From positions 1 to 28,668 of IMG/VR virus record IMGVR_UViG_3300020222_001818: 28,668 bases of DNA. One strand, 5' to 3'. The position numbers were made by a program, and so were the translations under genes. How positions within the stretch are numbered: the stretch's first letter is position 1; every line of letters begins with the position of its first letter. The stretch comes from a virus. Below the pieces are notes generated by a model. The model was not told the DNA's origin. It saw only the letters and a list, made by a program, of their open reading frames with translations, and did not search any database. Shown piece after piece: positions 8,619 through 17,133 of the stretch.

Positions 8619-9991
8619 AAATACCTGTGTTTTTCCTCTATGATTATGTGTTTCCAAACTTCATTCTACCGAACGCTACACCACCTGAGATAGGTGTGAT
8701 AAACTATCTCCACACGCTGTATTCTAATAAACTGCGCACAGAAAGTTTCTTTGATATCAATCTAGAAACACCGTCAAGCAACATGAAAATGATTTTTGAT
8801 GAACAATTGGGAACTTGGCCTAATAGCGTACAACATAATGGCTCGTATTTCAAAAACAATTGTATGCACGATTTGATTGATGTTATTGAAAGCTCTGTAT
8901 ACTATGGAAAGAAAAAGGGACACAAGAAATACATCTATTCTATTAAAGTTACCCCACACTTTACTAAATTCACGGGTAAAGATTGGTCTGGAAGTAAGTT
9001 GAACGGTGAGTATTTCTGGAAGCATATTTCAGCGGAAGTGCTAAACGATGCTAAACAGGGAAACGCCACTATATTATTAGAATGGTGTAACGAAAGTGTT
9101 ATTGACCGTGGTGATTTTCAATCACTAAACAATGCTTTAGCGCATAGCGGTATACCTAAAAATCAAATCATACTAGTCATGAATGGGTTAAATTCCCAAA
9201 AGGTGTATGAGTCTTGGTTTCCAGAAATTACACAACAATTCTTAGTAAGAAATATTTCTTTCTTAGCGCATGACATCTCACATTATTATGCACATAATCC
9301 ACAGTATAGACTGACTGAAGAAACTTTTTCAAAATCAAAAGATGATATCAGGAAATATCATTTCACGTTTCCGAACAGAAGAAACCGCCCATATAGAGTT
9401 AGATTATTATTGAACTTATACCGGGATGGATTGCTTGAAAAGGGAAACTGGTCATTACTTTCCAATATACCTGACCACGCAGTAGAAGAAAGGTTTAGAG
9501 AGTTCATTTCTATGGTTCCTCGCAACCTAGAGGAAGAACAAGGAGTAGAATTTTTTAACGTGGCAGGGAATCAAGATAAAAGTAGCGCTTGGAACTTGTC
9601 ATCATATTTCTACATAGCATCTGAGACTTTTATGGATGGGGAGTATAAAGCCTTCACAGAAAAGGTCTTTAAGCCGTTGGTAAATTTTCAACCGTTCGTT
9701 TTTGCTGCTTTCCCTGGAGCACTTGAACACCTAAGAAATATGGGGTTCAAAACTTTTCATCCCTTCATCGATGAAAGTTATGACAATGAACCTAGAACAG
9801 ATGTTCGTTTAGAAATGCTATACCATGAGGTGCAAAAATTGTGTGGCATGTCGAAAGAAGAACTTCATAACTGGTATTGGCAGATGGAAGATATATTGGT
9901 ACACAATCACAGGCATGCCTTAACACTCTATAAATATGATGATGCAACCTATATAAATTTTTTCCGTGAATTGGGAGAACGGTGTGTATGA
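8615..9991 (+). CDS. Glycosyltransferase-like protein, family copy 2
   Basis: This 458-aa protein is a tandem paralogue of the preceding gene: FLYDYVFPNFILPN at the N-terminus, LNGEYFWKHISAEVL near residue 129, FPNRRNRPYRVRLLL near 252, FTEKVFKPL near 348 and GFKTFHPFIDESYD near 377. It overlaps copy 1 by ATGA and its own end overlaps rmlC by ATGA, so the three are probably co-translated. The N-terminal two thirds differ more from copy 1 than the C-terminal donor-site-like part does, as expected if the copies use related donors but different acceptors. That interpretation is inference. Confidence 0.5.
   Translation: MKIPVFFLYDYVFPNFILPNATPPEIGVINYLHTLYSNKLRTESFFDINLETPSSNMKMIFDEQLGTWPNSVQHNGSYFKNNCMHDLIDVIESSVYYGKKKGHKKYIYSIKVTPHFTKFTGKDWSGSKLNGEYFWKHISAEVLNDAKQGNATILLEWCNESVIDRGDFQSLNNALAHSGIPKNQIILVMNGLNSQKVYESWFPEITQQFLVRNISFLAHDISHYYAHNPQYRLTEETFSKSKDDIRKYHFTFPNRRNRPYRVRLLLNLYRDGLLEKGNWSLLSNIPDHAVEERFREFISMVPRNLEEEQGVEFFNVAGNQDKSSAWNLSSYFYIASETFMDGEYKAFTEKVFKPLVNFQPFVFAAFPGALEHLRNMGFKTFHPFIDESYDNEPRTDVRLEMLYHEVQKLCGMSKEELHNWYWQMEDILVHNHRHALTLYKYDDATYINFFRELGERCV
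9929..9936 (+). promoter_or_regulatory. T4-type late promoter octamer TATAAATA
   Basis: The exact octamer lies 52 bp upstream of the rmlC start, inside the 3' end of GT-like copy 2. T4 late promoters consist essentially of this octamer at -10, read with gp55, gp33 and gp45. A rough calculation from base composition gives about two exact matches expected by chance on this strand, so each site alone is weak evidence. Confidence 0.35.
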
Positions 9992-10533
9992 ACTATAAAA
10001 TTAACCCTTGGCATCATTTTGATGTCTCACATCTAACAACATTTGGCACAGATGTTCCTGTGTATACTCCTTCGGTTTATCGGGAATATCGCGGTGAAAT
10101 TTTCACTACCTATCACACAAAATTGCACCCAGTTAATAGTTTGCTACCCGCCAACACAGAAATCCATAATCGATTTTCTAAATCATACAAAGGTGTGTTA
10201 CGGGGCTTACATTATGATGACAAAACCTGGAAGATGGTGCAAGCAACGGTAGGAGACATTTATTTGGTTGTATTAGATGTGCGTGAACACTCTAAAACAT
10301 ACGGTAGATGGGAATCATATATAATAACAGATAAGTTGCAGCATCAAGTTTTGATTCCCCCCGGATTTGCTAATGGGCATTTTGCTCTGACTGATTGTAT
10401 GTTTCATTATACATTGTTCTACGCAGGTGACTTTGTAGATGAGTCTAAGCAAGGTGTGATAAAGTGGAATGACCCAAGATTCAATATAGAATGGCCTTCA
10501 ACAACACCAGTATTACAGCGGCGGGATTCATGA
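9988..10533 (+). CDS. rmlC: dTDP-4-dehydrorhamnose 3,5-epimerase family protein (RmlC-like)
   Basis: RmlC epimerises C3 and C5 of a dTDP-4-keto-6-deoxyhexose, a step in making L-rhamnose and related sugars. The 181-aa cupin shows the family signatures in order: NRFSKSYKGVLRGLHYD (its His is the catalytic-base candidate), MVQATVGDIYLVVLDVRE, HSKTYGRW, VLIPPGFANGHFALTD, and a terminal KWNDPRFNIEWP matching the usual W-N-D-P-x-x-x-I-x-W-P ending. ATG 9988 is preferred over the in-frame GTG at 9982 because it forms an ATGA overlap with the upstream gene. No RmlA, RmlB or RmlD set is complete here; the downstream SDRs or the host would have to supply the other steps. Confidence 0.9.
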   Translation: MNYKINPWHHFDVSHLTTFGTDVPVYTPSVYREYRGEIFTTYHTKLHPVNSLLPANTEIHNRFSKSYKGVLRGLHYDDKTWKMVQATVGDIYLVVLDVREHSKTYGRWESYIITDKLQHQVLIPPGFANGHFALTDCMFHYTLFYAGDFVDESKQGVIKWNDPRFNIEWPSTTPVLQRRDS

Positions 10534-11159
10534 TTAAAAATATTGACCAATATCCAATAATTCACGACAGCTACCATGACAAGGAGAGTTTGCAAGCCTT
10601 TGAAACGTTGATTGTCTCTCATTGGGAAAATGCCAAGATTCGGGGACCTGTTCATTTGTCTGATGGGAATGAGGAACAGTTGATTGAAATATTCAAGCGC
10701 ATAGACAAACACGACTGGGTATTTTCCACATGGAGGTCTCATTATCACGCAATGCTCAAAGGTATTGATTCTAACTGGCTAGAAAATCAAATCCTAGAAG
10801 GTAAATCTATCACTATATGCAACATCGAAGAAAAGTTTTATTCTTCTGCGATAGTAGGGGCAACGTTGCCTATAGCGTTAGGTGTAGCTCAAGGAATTAA
10901 AAAAAATAACGGTACAGAAAAAGTATGGTGTTTCATAGGAGACATGGCGTTTGAGACAGGTGCTTTTTATGAAGTGCATAAGTATGCAAGAAATTTCGAG
11001 CTGCCATTGTATTTTGTTGTTGAGGATAACGGAATTTCTACATACACTCCCACCGAAGCTACGTGGAAAGTCAAAAGAGATATACCGTCAGACGTAATTC
11101 ATTACTCATATAAATCAAAATATCCCCATTATGGTAACGGTAAATGGATAGCATTCTAA
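10530..11159 (+). CDS. Thiamine-diphosphate enzyme, E1-alpha-like subunit
   Basis: This 209-aa protein matches the TPP-binding subunit of transketolase or 2-oxoacid-dehydrogenase type enzymes. It shows WRSHYHAMLKG near residue 68, SSAIVGATLPIALGVAQG (105-122), and the TPP/Mg motif beginning IGDMAFETGAFYE (137-149) and ending FVVEDN (162-167). It is shorter than dehydrogenase E1-alpha (usually over 300 aa). The matching pyrimidine-binding subunit is a separate gene at 17126. No E2 or E3 partner is visible, so an oxidative complex is unlikely; a ketol-transfer or decarboxylating carboligase step on a sugar fits better. ATG 10530 (ATGA overlap with rmlC) is chosen over the in-frame ATG at 10491. 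Confidence 0.8.
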   Translation: MIKNIDQYPIIHDSYHDKESLQAFETLIVSHWENAKIRGPVHLSDGNEEQLIEIFKRIDKHDWVFSTWRSHYHAMLKGIDSNWLENQILEGKSITICNIEEKFYSSAIVGATLPIALGVAQGIKKNNGTEKVWCFIGDMAFETGAFYEVHKYARNFELPLYFVVEDNGISTYTPTEATWKVKRDIPSDVIHYSYKSKYPHYGNGKWIAF

Positions 11160-12613
11160 AATGTGTTTACAGCAACTGGTTCACTGATGAGTTGGGTAAC
11201 AGATATCCTTTACCCAACGTAATGCCAGACCCGCTTATTAAGTTTGCTTATAAACACTTTCTAAATGAAGGTCACAGGATTTTAGATAATAAAAATTTTT
11301 TAGAGAATGAGCTAAGCAAAGAGAATGACAAGGAAATATTGCGGTATTATCATTGCAATTTCTATAGCTTTTTTAAAAAACATAATGAAGCAAACAATCT
11401 TGTTGATGAAAATCAGATAGAAGAAAATTGTACTTACATCTATCCCATTGAATTGAAGAACTATGATATGTTGTGGATTCCACAAACATATACTCTAAAT
11501 GGAGTAGAGCATACCTATACCGTCATAGATACTTTTTCTGACCGATTATTAACTTTACTTCGTGAGAAAAAAGTGAAGATTGTAGCTAGTATTCCGTTTG
11601 AGCCAATCAATGATGTGTCAGGAGTAGTGACCTTTCGTAAAACCTTACAAGAACATGGTATTTTTCATGATGATGCCATTGTGTGTGTCGGCGGAAACGA
11701 GTACGTTAATACAGATAACATCAAGACCTATGAGGTTAATCTGCCATTAACACAAGCGGGCGTTGAACTCTACAAGTTCGAGAAAACGAAAGAATATTTT
11801 CGGGGTGGTCTTGGATATGAGTGTCAATATGTATTACCTGAAGATTTAGATGCGACCCAGATGCGAGATAAAAAATTTCTTTCGTTCAACCGGTCTATGA
11901 AACGGTATCACAGAGTCGCATTGGCATATACTGCCTTAAAACATAATTTGCTTGATGACGGCATTTTTAGCTTTTTGGGAGGTGATTTATTGTTCCTAAC
12001 AAATGATGCCTTTAATGATGTACAGCGGGATTTAAGTCATTATTTGGACAGTTATCTCAATCATGAAATTGTTTTAGTTGGTGCTGATATTAGCCCAGTT
12101 AACTACTACACAGAAAAAATAATTAACCTACTCCCATATGAAGTCGATACACAGCATCTATCTTTAGAAGCAAAATGTGGATTTACAACAAACAACAACA
12201 AGAAAGAATTCTATTCTCAAACTTATGTTAACATAACAACTGAATCTAGATTCACTGCAAACAAAGGTGTATTCTTTTCAGAAAAAACATATCGACCTAT
12301 AGCGAATCTACAGCCATTCATCATGCTAGGTGATGCAGGCACACTAAAAGAACTACACAAAATAGGATTTAAAACGTTCCATCCATTCATAGATGAGAGC
12401 TATGACACAGTTGATGATGCCAGAACAAGATTTAAAATGATAAGTGAGGAGATATTGAAGTTACGCAAAATGTCTCTAGAAGAAATTCATAACTGGTATT
12501 ATTCTATAACAGATGTATTGCAGCACAATCAAAATTTATTAATGAGTTATTATAATGTTAACCCCTTTGAAACTGCTTTGAAAAAGCTAGTGAGAGATAC
12601 CAATGGAATTTAA
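11144..12613 (+). CDS. Glycosyltransferase-like protein, family copy 3 (divergent)
   Basis: This 489-aa protein shares the C-terminal half of the other two copies: KFLSFNRSMKRYHRVALAY near residue 245, FFSEKTYRPIANLQPFI near 375 and GFKTFHPFIDESYD near 407, then ITDVLQHNQ close to the end. Its N-terminal half lacks the NGEYFWKHISAEVL block, so it is the most diverged copy and probably recognises another acceptor. It overlaps the E1-alpha gene by 16 bp and the next SDR gene by 11 bp, consistent with one polycistron. The function is inferred from neighbours and the GT-B-like donor-site pattern. Confidence 0.5.
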   Translation: MDSILKCVYSNWFTDELGNRYPLPNVMPDPLIKFAYKHFLNEGHRILDNKNFLENELSKENDKEILRYYHCNFYSFFKKHNEANNLVDENQIEENCTYIYPIELKNYDMLWIPQTYTLNGVEHTYTVIDTFSDRLLTLLREKKVKIVASIPFEPINDVSGVVTFRKTLQEHGIFHDDAIVCVGGNEYVNTDNIKTYEVNLPLTQAGVELYKFEKTKEYFRGGLGYECQYVLPEDLDATQMRDKKFLSFNRSMKRYHRVALAYTALKHNLLDDGIFSFLGGDLLFLTNDAFNDVQRDLSHYLDSYLNHEIVLVGADISPVNYYTEKIINLLPYEVDTQHLSLEAKCGFTTNNNKKEFYSQTYVNITTESRFTANKGVFFSEKTYRPIANLQPFIMLGDAGTLKELHKIGFKTFHPFIDESYDTVDDARTRFKMISEEILKLRKMSLEEIHNWYYSITDVLQHNQNLLMSYYNVNPFETALKKLVRDTNGI

Positions 12614-13586
12614 AGATAAAGTTGTACTAGTAACTGGCGCCAATGGTCTAGTTGGTATGCCGACTGTTAGAAAGTGTGTTGAAGCTGGTGCAACAAAAGT
12701 ATATGCAGTAGATTTGAAATTTTCTGACCGCATGGTTAGAATGGCAGTAGATTCTTCTGGTGTGATAGAATTACTGGAAACAGACTTGACGTACTATCAT
12801 AATTGTGAGCAATTGTTCCGAAAAGAAAAAGTTGACATTGTATTGCACGTTGCCGGTGTCAAGGGGTCTCCATCTAGAACAGCCAAATGCCCTGCTGATT
12901 ATGTGTTTCCAATGTTGATGTTCAATACAAACATGATTAAAGCCTCGTTCGAAGCTAGTGTCGAATGGTTTGTCTATGTCTCGTCAGTTGGTGTATATAG
13001 CCCTGCTGAAGTGATGTATGAGGATAGTGTTTGGGAAACCATGCCATCTAAAAATGATTGGCATCCTGGTTGGGCAAAAAGAATGGGCGAATTGGCATTA
13101 GATTCTTTAAAAGTCCAGTATGGCTGGAAAAAATGGTCAATAATCAGACCTTCCAACATCTATGGACCCAACGACGATTTCTCTCCTGATGCTACTGTGA
13201 TAAGTTCTAATATCTGGAAGGCATTCAATACTGAAGGTGATATGATTTGTTGGGGTGATGGTTCACCGCGTCGAGATTTTGTGTTTAGTGAGGATGTTGC
13301 AGACGGAATTTTAGATGTCGTGAGATATGAAGTAAATGATGTTATAAATTTTGGTTGTGGTGAAGCCATCACGATTAAAGATACTATTGAAACCATTGTT
13401 TCAGCATATGAGGAATGTGCTGGGAAAGTTCGGACAATCGTATGGGATACCTCTAAGCCTAATGGGGACCTGCTTCGTTTGTTAAGCACTGAAAACCAGA
13501 AAAAATACAACATCGCAGCTAAAACTAGTTTATATGACGGTATAAAAGCCTCTATAAATAGTTACAAGTCTTTTTTAGACGAATGA
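12603..13586 (+). CDS. Extended SDR (NAD-dependent sugar epimerase/dehydratase-like), catalytic Tyr absent
   Basis: This 327-aa Rossmann protein has the nucleotide-binding loop TGANGLVG (11-18), DL at the end of strand 3, HVAG (82-85), YVSSVGVY (125-132), RPSNIYGPND for sugar-nucleotide contacts and GDGSPRRDFVFSEDVADGI. These place it with WcaG/GalE-type sugar-nucleotide enzymes. The YxxxK site reads HPGWAKRM: Lys159 is present but the residue four before it is Pro155 instead of Tyr. It may be an atypical SDR using another acid/base residue or may have lost redox activity. The nucleotide sequence here reads unambiguously as Pro. It begins 11 bp inside GT-like copy 3. Confidence 0.82.
   Translation: MEFKDKVVLVTGANGLVGMPTVRKCVEAGATKVYAVDLKFSDRMVRMAVDSSGVIELLETDLTYYHNCEQLFRKEKVDIVLHVAGVKGSPSRTAKCPADYVFPMLMFNTNMIKASFEASVEWFVYVSSVGVYSPAEVMYEDSVWETMPSKNDWHPGWAKRMGELALDSLKVQYGWKKWSIIRPSNIYGPNDDFSPDATVISSNIWKAFNTEGDMICWGDGSPRRDFVFSEDVADGILDVVRYEVNDVINFGCGEAITIKDTIETIVSAYEECAGKVRTIVWDTSKPNGDLLRLLSTENQKKYNIAAKTSLYDGIKASINSYKSFLDE
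13553..13560 (+). promoter_or_regulatory. T4-type late promoter octamer TATAAATA
   Basis: The exact octamer lies near the 3' end of the first SDR gene, 60 bp upstream of the next SDR start and followed by one of the few short non-coding gaps in the cargo block (13587-13620). The position suits a late start for the downstream SDR genes. Confidence 0.45.
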
Positions 13587-13620
13587 GATATGTATTTAGT
13601 ATAACTTAGTATGGAGAGTA

Positions 13621-14595
13621 ATGATGACCAAAGATATGAAGATTTTAATAACCGGTGGTTCAGGATTAGTTGGACAAAATTTAACAAATAGATTAGTAGA
13701 GCAAGGATACACAAATCTTGTCGTGCATTTGCACAAAAGAAGGGTGCGAAATCCTCTTAGCTCAGTAACATATGTCCATGGGAATTTAATGGACTATGAA
13801 ACATGCCTAAACATCACAAAGGGTGTAGATGTTGTTATACATGCAGCTGCCAGCACATCTAATGCTGTAGACACGGTTGTTGACCCTCTAGCGCATGTAA
13901 CACCCAACGTTGCAATGAACAATTTCTTAATTGACAGTTCTTATCGCAACAAAATTAAAAAGTACATCTTTATTTCTTCTAATACAGTCTACCCGCCTAA
14001 GGGCGATGAGCCTGTAACAGAATCCGATTTTCTGTTTGACCCACCATACCCCGTGTATTTTCCTGTAGGGTGGATGAAGCGATATGCTGAAGTACAATGC
14101 GAACTATACGCTAAGTATCTACCAAATCCCATGACAACAGTTGTGGTGCGCCCAGCAAATCTATATGGGCCTCATGATAAATTTGACTTTAATAAATGCC
14201 ATGTAACGCCTGCAACTATACGAAAAGTGGCTGATAACATGAATCCTATTCCCATATGGGGAGATGGTTCAGAACTGCGAGATTTAGTGTATATTGATGA
14301 CTTTGTAGAGGCTATTCAAATAATCATGGAACAGCAAAACACTTATGATGTTTTCAATGTGGGGTCTAACAAAGTATACTCGGTGAACGAGGTGCTTGAT
14401 GTGATGAAACAGTTAGTCAACAATTCCAATCCTGTTGAATATGTTCAAGGTAAACCTTCCATGATACCGGTAAGAAAAATTGATTCTAGCAAAATCAAGA
14501 CACTATTGGGTTGGGAAGCGAAAACGAGTTTAGAAGATGGATTACTTAAAACCCATGATTGGTATCTGAGACATAAAGATGAATTTAGGGGATAA
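13621..14595 (+). CDS. Extended SDR, GDP-fucose-synthase/epimerase-like, non-canonical active site
   Basis: This 324-aa protein has TGGSGLVG (11-18), VIHAAAST (72-79), FISSNTVYPPKG (117-128), VVRPANLYGPHDKFD and GDGSELRDLVYIDDFVEAI, a layout close to GDP-L-fucose synthase and related epimerase/reductases. The YxxxK position reads PVYFPVGWMKRY: Lys153 is present but Val149 stands where Tyr is expected, with Tyr146 seven residues before the Lys. GGAGAG at 13613 precedes two consecutive ATG codons (13621, 13624); either could be used. Together with the previous gene this makes two SDRs in a row without the canonical Tyr. A role in making a deoxy or epimerised nucleotide sugar is likely; the substrate is not determined. 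Confidence 0.82.
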   Translation: MMTKDMKILITGGSGLVGQNLTNRLVEQGYTNLVVHLHKRRVRNPLSSVTYVHGNLMDYETCLNITKGVDVVIHAAASTSNAVDTVVDPLAHVTPNVAMNNFLIDSSYRNKIKKYIFISSNTVYPPKGDEPVTESDFLFDPPYPVYFPVGWMKRYAEVQCELYAKYLPNPMTTVVVRPANLYGPHDKFDFNKCHVTPATIRKVADNMNPIPIWGDGSELRDLVYIDDFVEAIQIIMEQQNTYDVFNVGSNKVYSVNEVLDVMKQLVNNSNPVEYVQGKPSMIPVRKIDSSKIKTLLGWEAKTSLEDGLLKTHDWYLRHKDEFRG

Positions 14596-14637
14596 TGTTT
14601 TTACACACATCAAGACAAATTTTTTGGGGTTTAAGAT

Positions 14638-15576
14638 ATGACCAAGGTATTAATCACAGGAGGAGCGGGATATTTAGGTTCTACTATAGCCGAGCATCTA
14701 TTATCGGCGGGGTATAGTGTATCCATTCTAGATAACTTGTTGTACAAACAAATATCCATACTGCATCTTTTCAAGAACCCAAACTTCCAATTCATGTTAG
14801 GTGATGTGCGTGATGTTTCTTTGTTACAAAAGTTAGTAAAGGAACATGAGGTGATTATTCCATTAGCTGCAATTGTAGGGATGCCGGCATGTAAAAAGAA
14901 TCCCCAGTTAACTATTGATGTAAACTATAAACAGATTGAAAACATACTAGCTGTGCTGACAGACGTTCAGAAATTGATTCTCCCTAACACCAATAGTCAG
15001 TATGGGTCATCCGAGCATATCATAACCGAAGAAAGCCCATTCAAACCTTTGTCACTATATGCAGAAACCAAATGCGATGCTGAATCTGCTATGCTAAGAA
15101 ATGGCAATGGAGTTTCACTACGCTTAGCAACGGTGTTTGGCGTTTCACCAAGAATGCGTCAAGACCTATTGGTAAACGATTTCGTATACAAATCCATCGT
15201 CGATGGATATTTGGTCTTGTTTGAGGGGCATTTCAAACGAAACTATATCCATGTTCAGGATATTGCGAGAACGTTTCAATTTGTGATTGAAAACTATGAT
15301 AAATGTAAAGGGCAGGCGTTTAATGTGGGGCTTTCAACAGCCAACTTGAGCAAGCTAGAATTAGCAGAAAAAATTAAGCAGTATATCCCTTCGTTGGTCA
15401 TTAAACAAGATGAGTTCAAGGAAGATTTTGATAAGAGAAATTACATCGTGTCCAACGAGAAACTGGAAAAGTTAGGATGGCGTCCTGCCTTTGATTTAAA
15501 TTATGGAATCAAACAGTTAATACATGCATATCAAGTTGTTATAACCCATAATAATAGAAATTTCACAAACCTATAA
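14638..15576 (+). CDS. Extended SDR, NAD-dependent nucleotide-sugar epimerase/dehydratase
   Basis: This 312-aa protein keeps a complete SDR active site: TGGAGYLG (7-14) for NAD binding, GDVRD (55-59), PLAAIVG, NTNSQYG with Ser120 close to the expected Ser/Thr, and YAETK with Tyr141 and Lys145. RLATVFGVSPRMR and RNYIHVQDIARTF match the sugar-nucleotide domain. It is the only one of the three SDRs with canonical catalytic residues, so it may do the redox step of the pathway. A 42-bp gap separates it from the previous SDR; the next gene follows after 9 nt. UDP-glucose 4-epimerase-like is the nearest general label. Confidence 0.85.
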   Translation: MTKVLITGGAGYLGSTIAEHLLSAGYSVSILDNLLYKQISILHLFKNPNFQFMLGDVRDVSLLQKLVKEHEVIIPLAAIVGMPACKKNPQLTIDVNYKQIENILAVLTDVQKLILPNTNSQYGSSEHIITEESPFKPLSLYAETKCDAESAMLRNGNGVSLRLATVFGVSPRMRQDLLVNDFVYKSIVDGYLVLFEGHFKRNYIHVQDIARTFQFVIENYDKCKGQAFNVGLSTANLSKLELAEKIKQYIPSLVIKQDEFKEDFDKRNYIVSNEKLEKLGWRPAFDLNYGIKQLIHAYQVVITHNNRNFTNL

Positions 15577-15585
15577 GGAGTTATC

Positions 15586-16002
15586 ATGCCAGAAAGAAAG
15601 TATTTGCACACACTAGGTGATTTGATTGACCGGTTGAGTATCGTACAGCTAAAAGAAGTCTTTATTCCTGAATTCAAAGAAGAATATTCCAAAGAAATCC
15701 AGGACATTACTCACGACATTCAAATTGTATTGGATGAACATAAGGGCGTCATTGACGCTGAAACCATCCGAGCAATTGTGGTAGTTGCACAAATGAATCT
15801 TCACATCTGGCACAATGAATCGAATTATCGGAGAGGAATCAAAAATGGTAACAATCTTGAATTAACGCACGGGCTGAACGGTATTCGCAACACTGCTAAA
15901 AATGTAATCCAGGAAGCTGTTGGTGGAAGAAAAGATTACAAAGTGGATTGTTTAGCTGCTGACTTCAAGGATTGGGAAATTAGCTGGAAGAAGAAAGCAT
16001 GA
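15586..16002 (+). CDS. Conserved phage protein of unknown function (possibly DUF4254-like)
   Basis: This 138-aa soluble, largely helical protein has a good Shine-Dalgarno (AAGGAG, 8 nt before ATG). Its opening YLHTLGDLIDRLSIVQLK resembles the start of DUF4254-type proteins found near glycosylation genes, and LTHGLNGIRNTAKN followed by KVDCLAADF forms a second conserved-looking block. I have the impression of similar proteins in marine T4-like phages but cannot name a function. It is followed by the DUF2061 membrane protein with an ATGA overlap. A binding or scaffold role is one option. Confidence 0.5.
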   Translation: MPERKYLHTLGDLIDRLSIVQLKEVFIPEFKEEYSKEIQDITHDIQIVLDEHKGVIDAETIRAIVVVAQMNLHIWHNESNYRRGIKNGNNLELTHGLNGIRNTAKNVIQEAVGGRKDYKVDCLAADFKDWEISWKKKA

Positions 16003-16211
16003 AGGTAATAGAAACCAAAAAAAGAACCACGGTGAAAACCGTCACATGGAGAATTGTGGCTGTTTTCAATTCGTGGCTTATATTGACATTAGATGTGGGG
16101 AACACTAACTTTCACAATGCAGTGTTAATGAACATAACCGGGTTTTTTGCGTTTTATTTTTTTGAACGTGTTTGGAGTAATATAAAATATGAGCGATATA
16201 CAGTTAAATAG
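15999..16211 (+). CDS. Small membrane protein, DUF2061 family
   Basis: The 70-aa sequence matches the DUF2061 pattern: a basic N-terminus KKRTTVKTVTWRIVA, a first hydrophobic span (about 18-32), a polar turn, a second hydrophobic span (about 44-56, ITGFFAFYFFE) and a C-terminal ERVWSNIKY. Members are predicted small inner-membrane proteins, and in marine phages and bacteria they often lie beside sulfur-assimilation or cell-envelope genes; no biochemical function is established. It overlaps the preceding gene by ATGA and the following SGNH gene by 23 bp. Confidence 0.8.
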   Translation: MKVIETKKRTTVKTVTWRIVAVFNSWLILTLDVGNTNFHNAVLMNITGFFAFYFFERVWSNIKYERYTVK

Positions 16212-17133
16212 GAAAGAATTTTATAAGAGATTTCATGGTATTAACTTACCCATCGATCACCCCAATTATTCCCATGTCAGTATGTTAAGAGATTGGAGAA
16301 TTGACCACGATTATCCTTGGACCAAGTGCCATAAGGAAAAAACTCCTATCAAAGGAATGATTTTTTCTGGTTGCTCGTTTACTTGGGGTCAGGGGTTATA
16401 CTATTATAGCAATCTAGATTCTTTACGCGAACCTCCCCCAGATTGCTTTGATTCACTGTTGGTGAATCCTAGTCATATCAAATTCATGGAAACAGTAAGA
16501 TATCCCCGCCTAGTTGCCAAACATTTCAACACCTTTGAGCAAGTGGCACCTTTTAACGGCGGTTCTAATGAATCAGCTATAGAATACTGCATGCAAAAAC
16601 TTTTCTTAGATCCTGACAATTATTACAAACCAGCTGATTTTAGTGATTATTCGCATTGTGTGTTTCAGATGACGCAATGGCAACGTAAGCATATTTTCAT
16701 CAACTATAAAGGGCAACAATTAGATATCCACAATAACATACACAAAAGTTCTGACATTTTAACTGATTATTTGTTAGAAAATAACATAACGATTGAGGAT
16801 TGGGAAGAATATGGGATACAGTTGAACGTGCATGATGTTAAGACTCATTTACAATTTCTAGAAAGTAAGGGAATCAAGACATATCTTCTTACATGGCCAG
16901 ATTATTACGTCAAATACATAGAAAAGGATTCTTGGTTGAAAGAAAGACACATCGTGTTTGATGTTTTGGGATATAGCTACAACTCATTGGAGAGTCTTAT
17001 GAATGCTGTACGAACTATGACTATTAAATATGATTTTCAGGAATTTAACAACACACCAAAAGACCATCACCCTTCCTTAAGATGCCATCGGCTAATTGCT
17101 GACACTCTCATAAAGAGAATTGAAAATGAGTAA
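16189..17133 (+). CDS. SGNH/GDSL-like hydrolase, copy 3
   Basis: This 314-aa protein has a roughly 58-residue N-terminal extension rich in aromatic and charged residues before the block I motif MIFSGCSFTWGQGL. FNGGSNESAIEY is a likely Gly/Asn oxyanion block, and KDHHPSLRCHRLIAD near the C-terminus supplies the Asp/His pair. It closely parallels copy 4 at 26192 (FQMTQWQR versus FQFTRWTR, and the HPS-x-x-CH ending), so these two form a second subfamily distinct from copies 1 and 2. ATG 16189 has GGAG 11 nt upstream. The gene sits between DUF2061 and the E1-beta subunit, which places it in the sugar pathway by context only. Confidence 0.72.
   Translation: MSDIQLNRKEFYKRFHGINLPIDHPNYSHVSMLRDWRIDHDYPWTKCHKEKTPIKGMIFSGCSFTWGQGLYYYSNLDSLREPPPDCFDSLLVNPSHIKFMETVRYPRLVAKHFNTFEQVAPFNGGSNESAIEYCMQKLFLDPDNYYKPADFSDYSHCVFQMTQWQRKHIFINYKGQQLDIHNNIHKSSDILTDYLLENNITIEDWEEYGIQLNVHDVKTHLQFLESKGIKTYLLTWPDYYVKYIEKDSWLKERHIVFDVLGYSYNSLESLMNAVRTMTIKYDFQEFNNTPKDHHPSLRCHRLIADTLIKRIENE

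Noticed and set aside
10491-10529. Longer start for the E1-alpha gene
   Set aside because: It would overlap rmlC by 43 bp; ATG 10530 gives the ATGA overlap used throughout the region.
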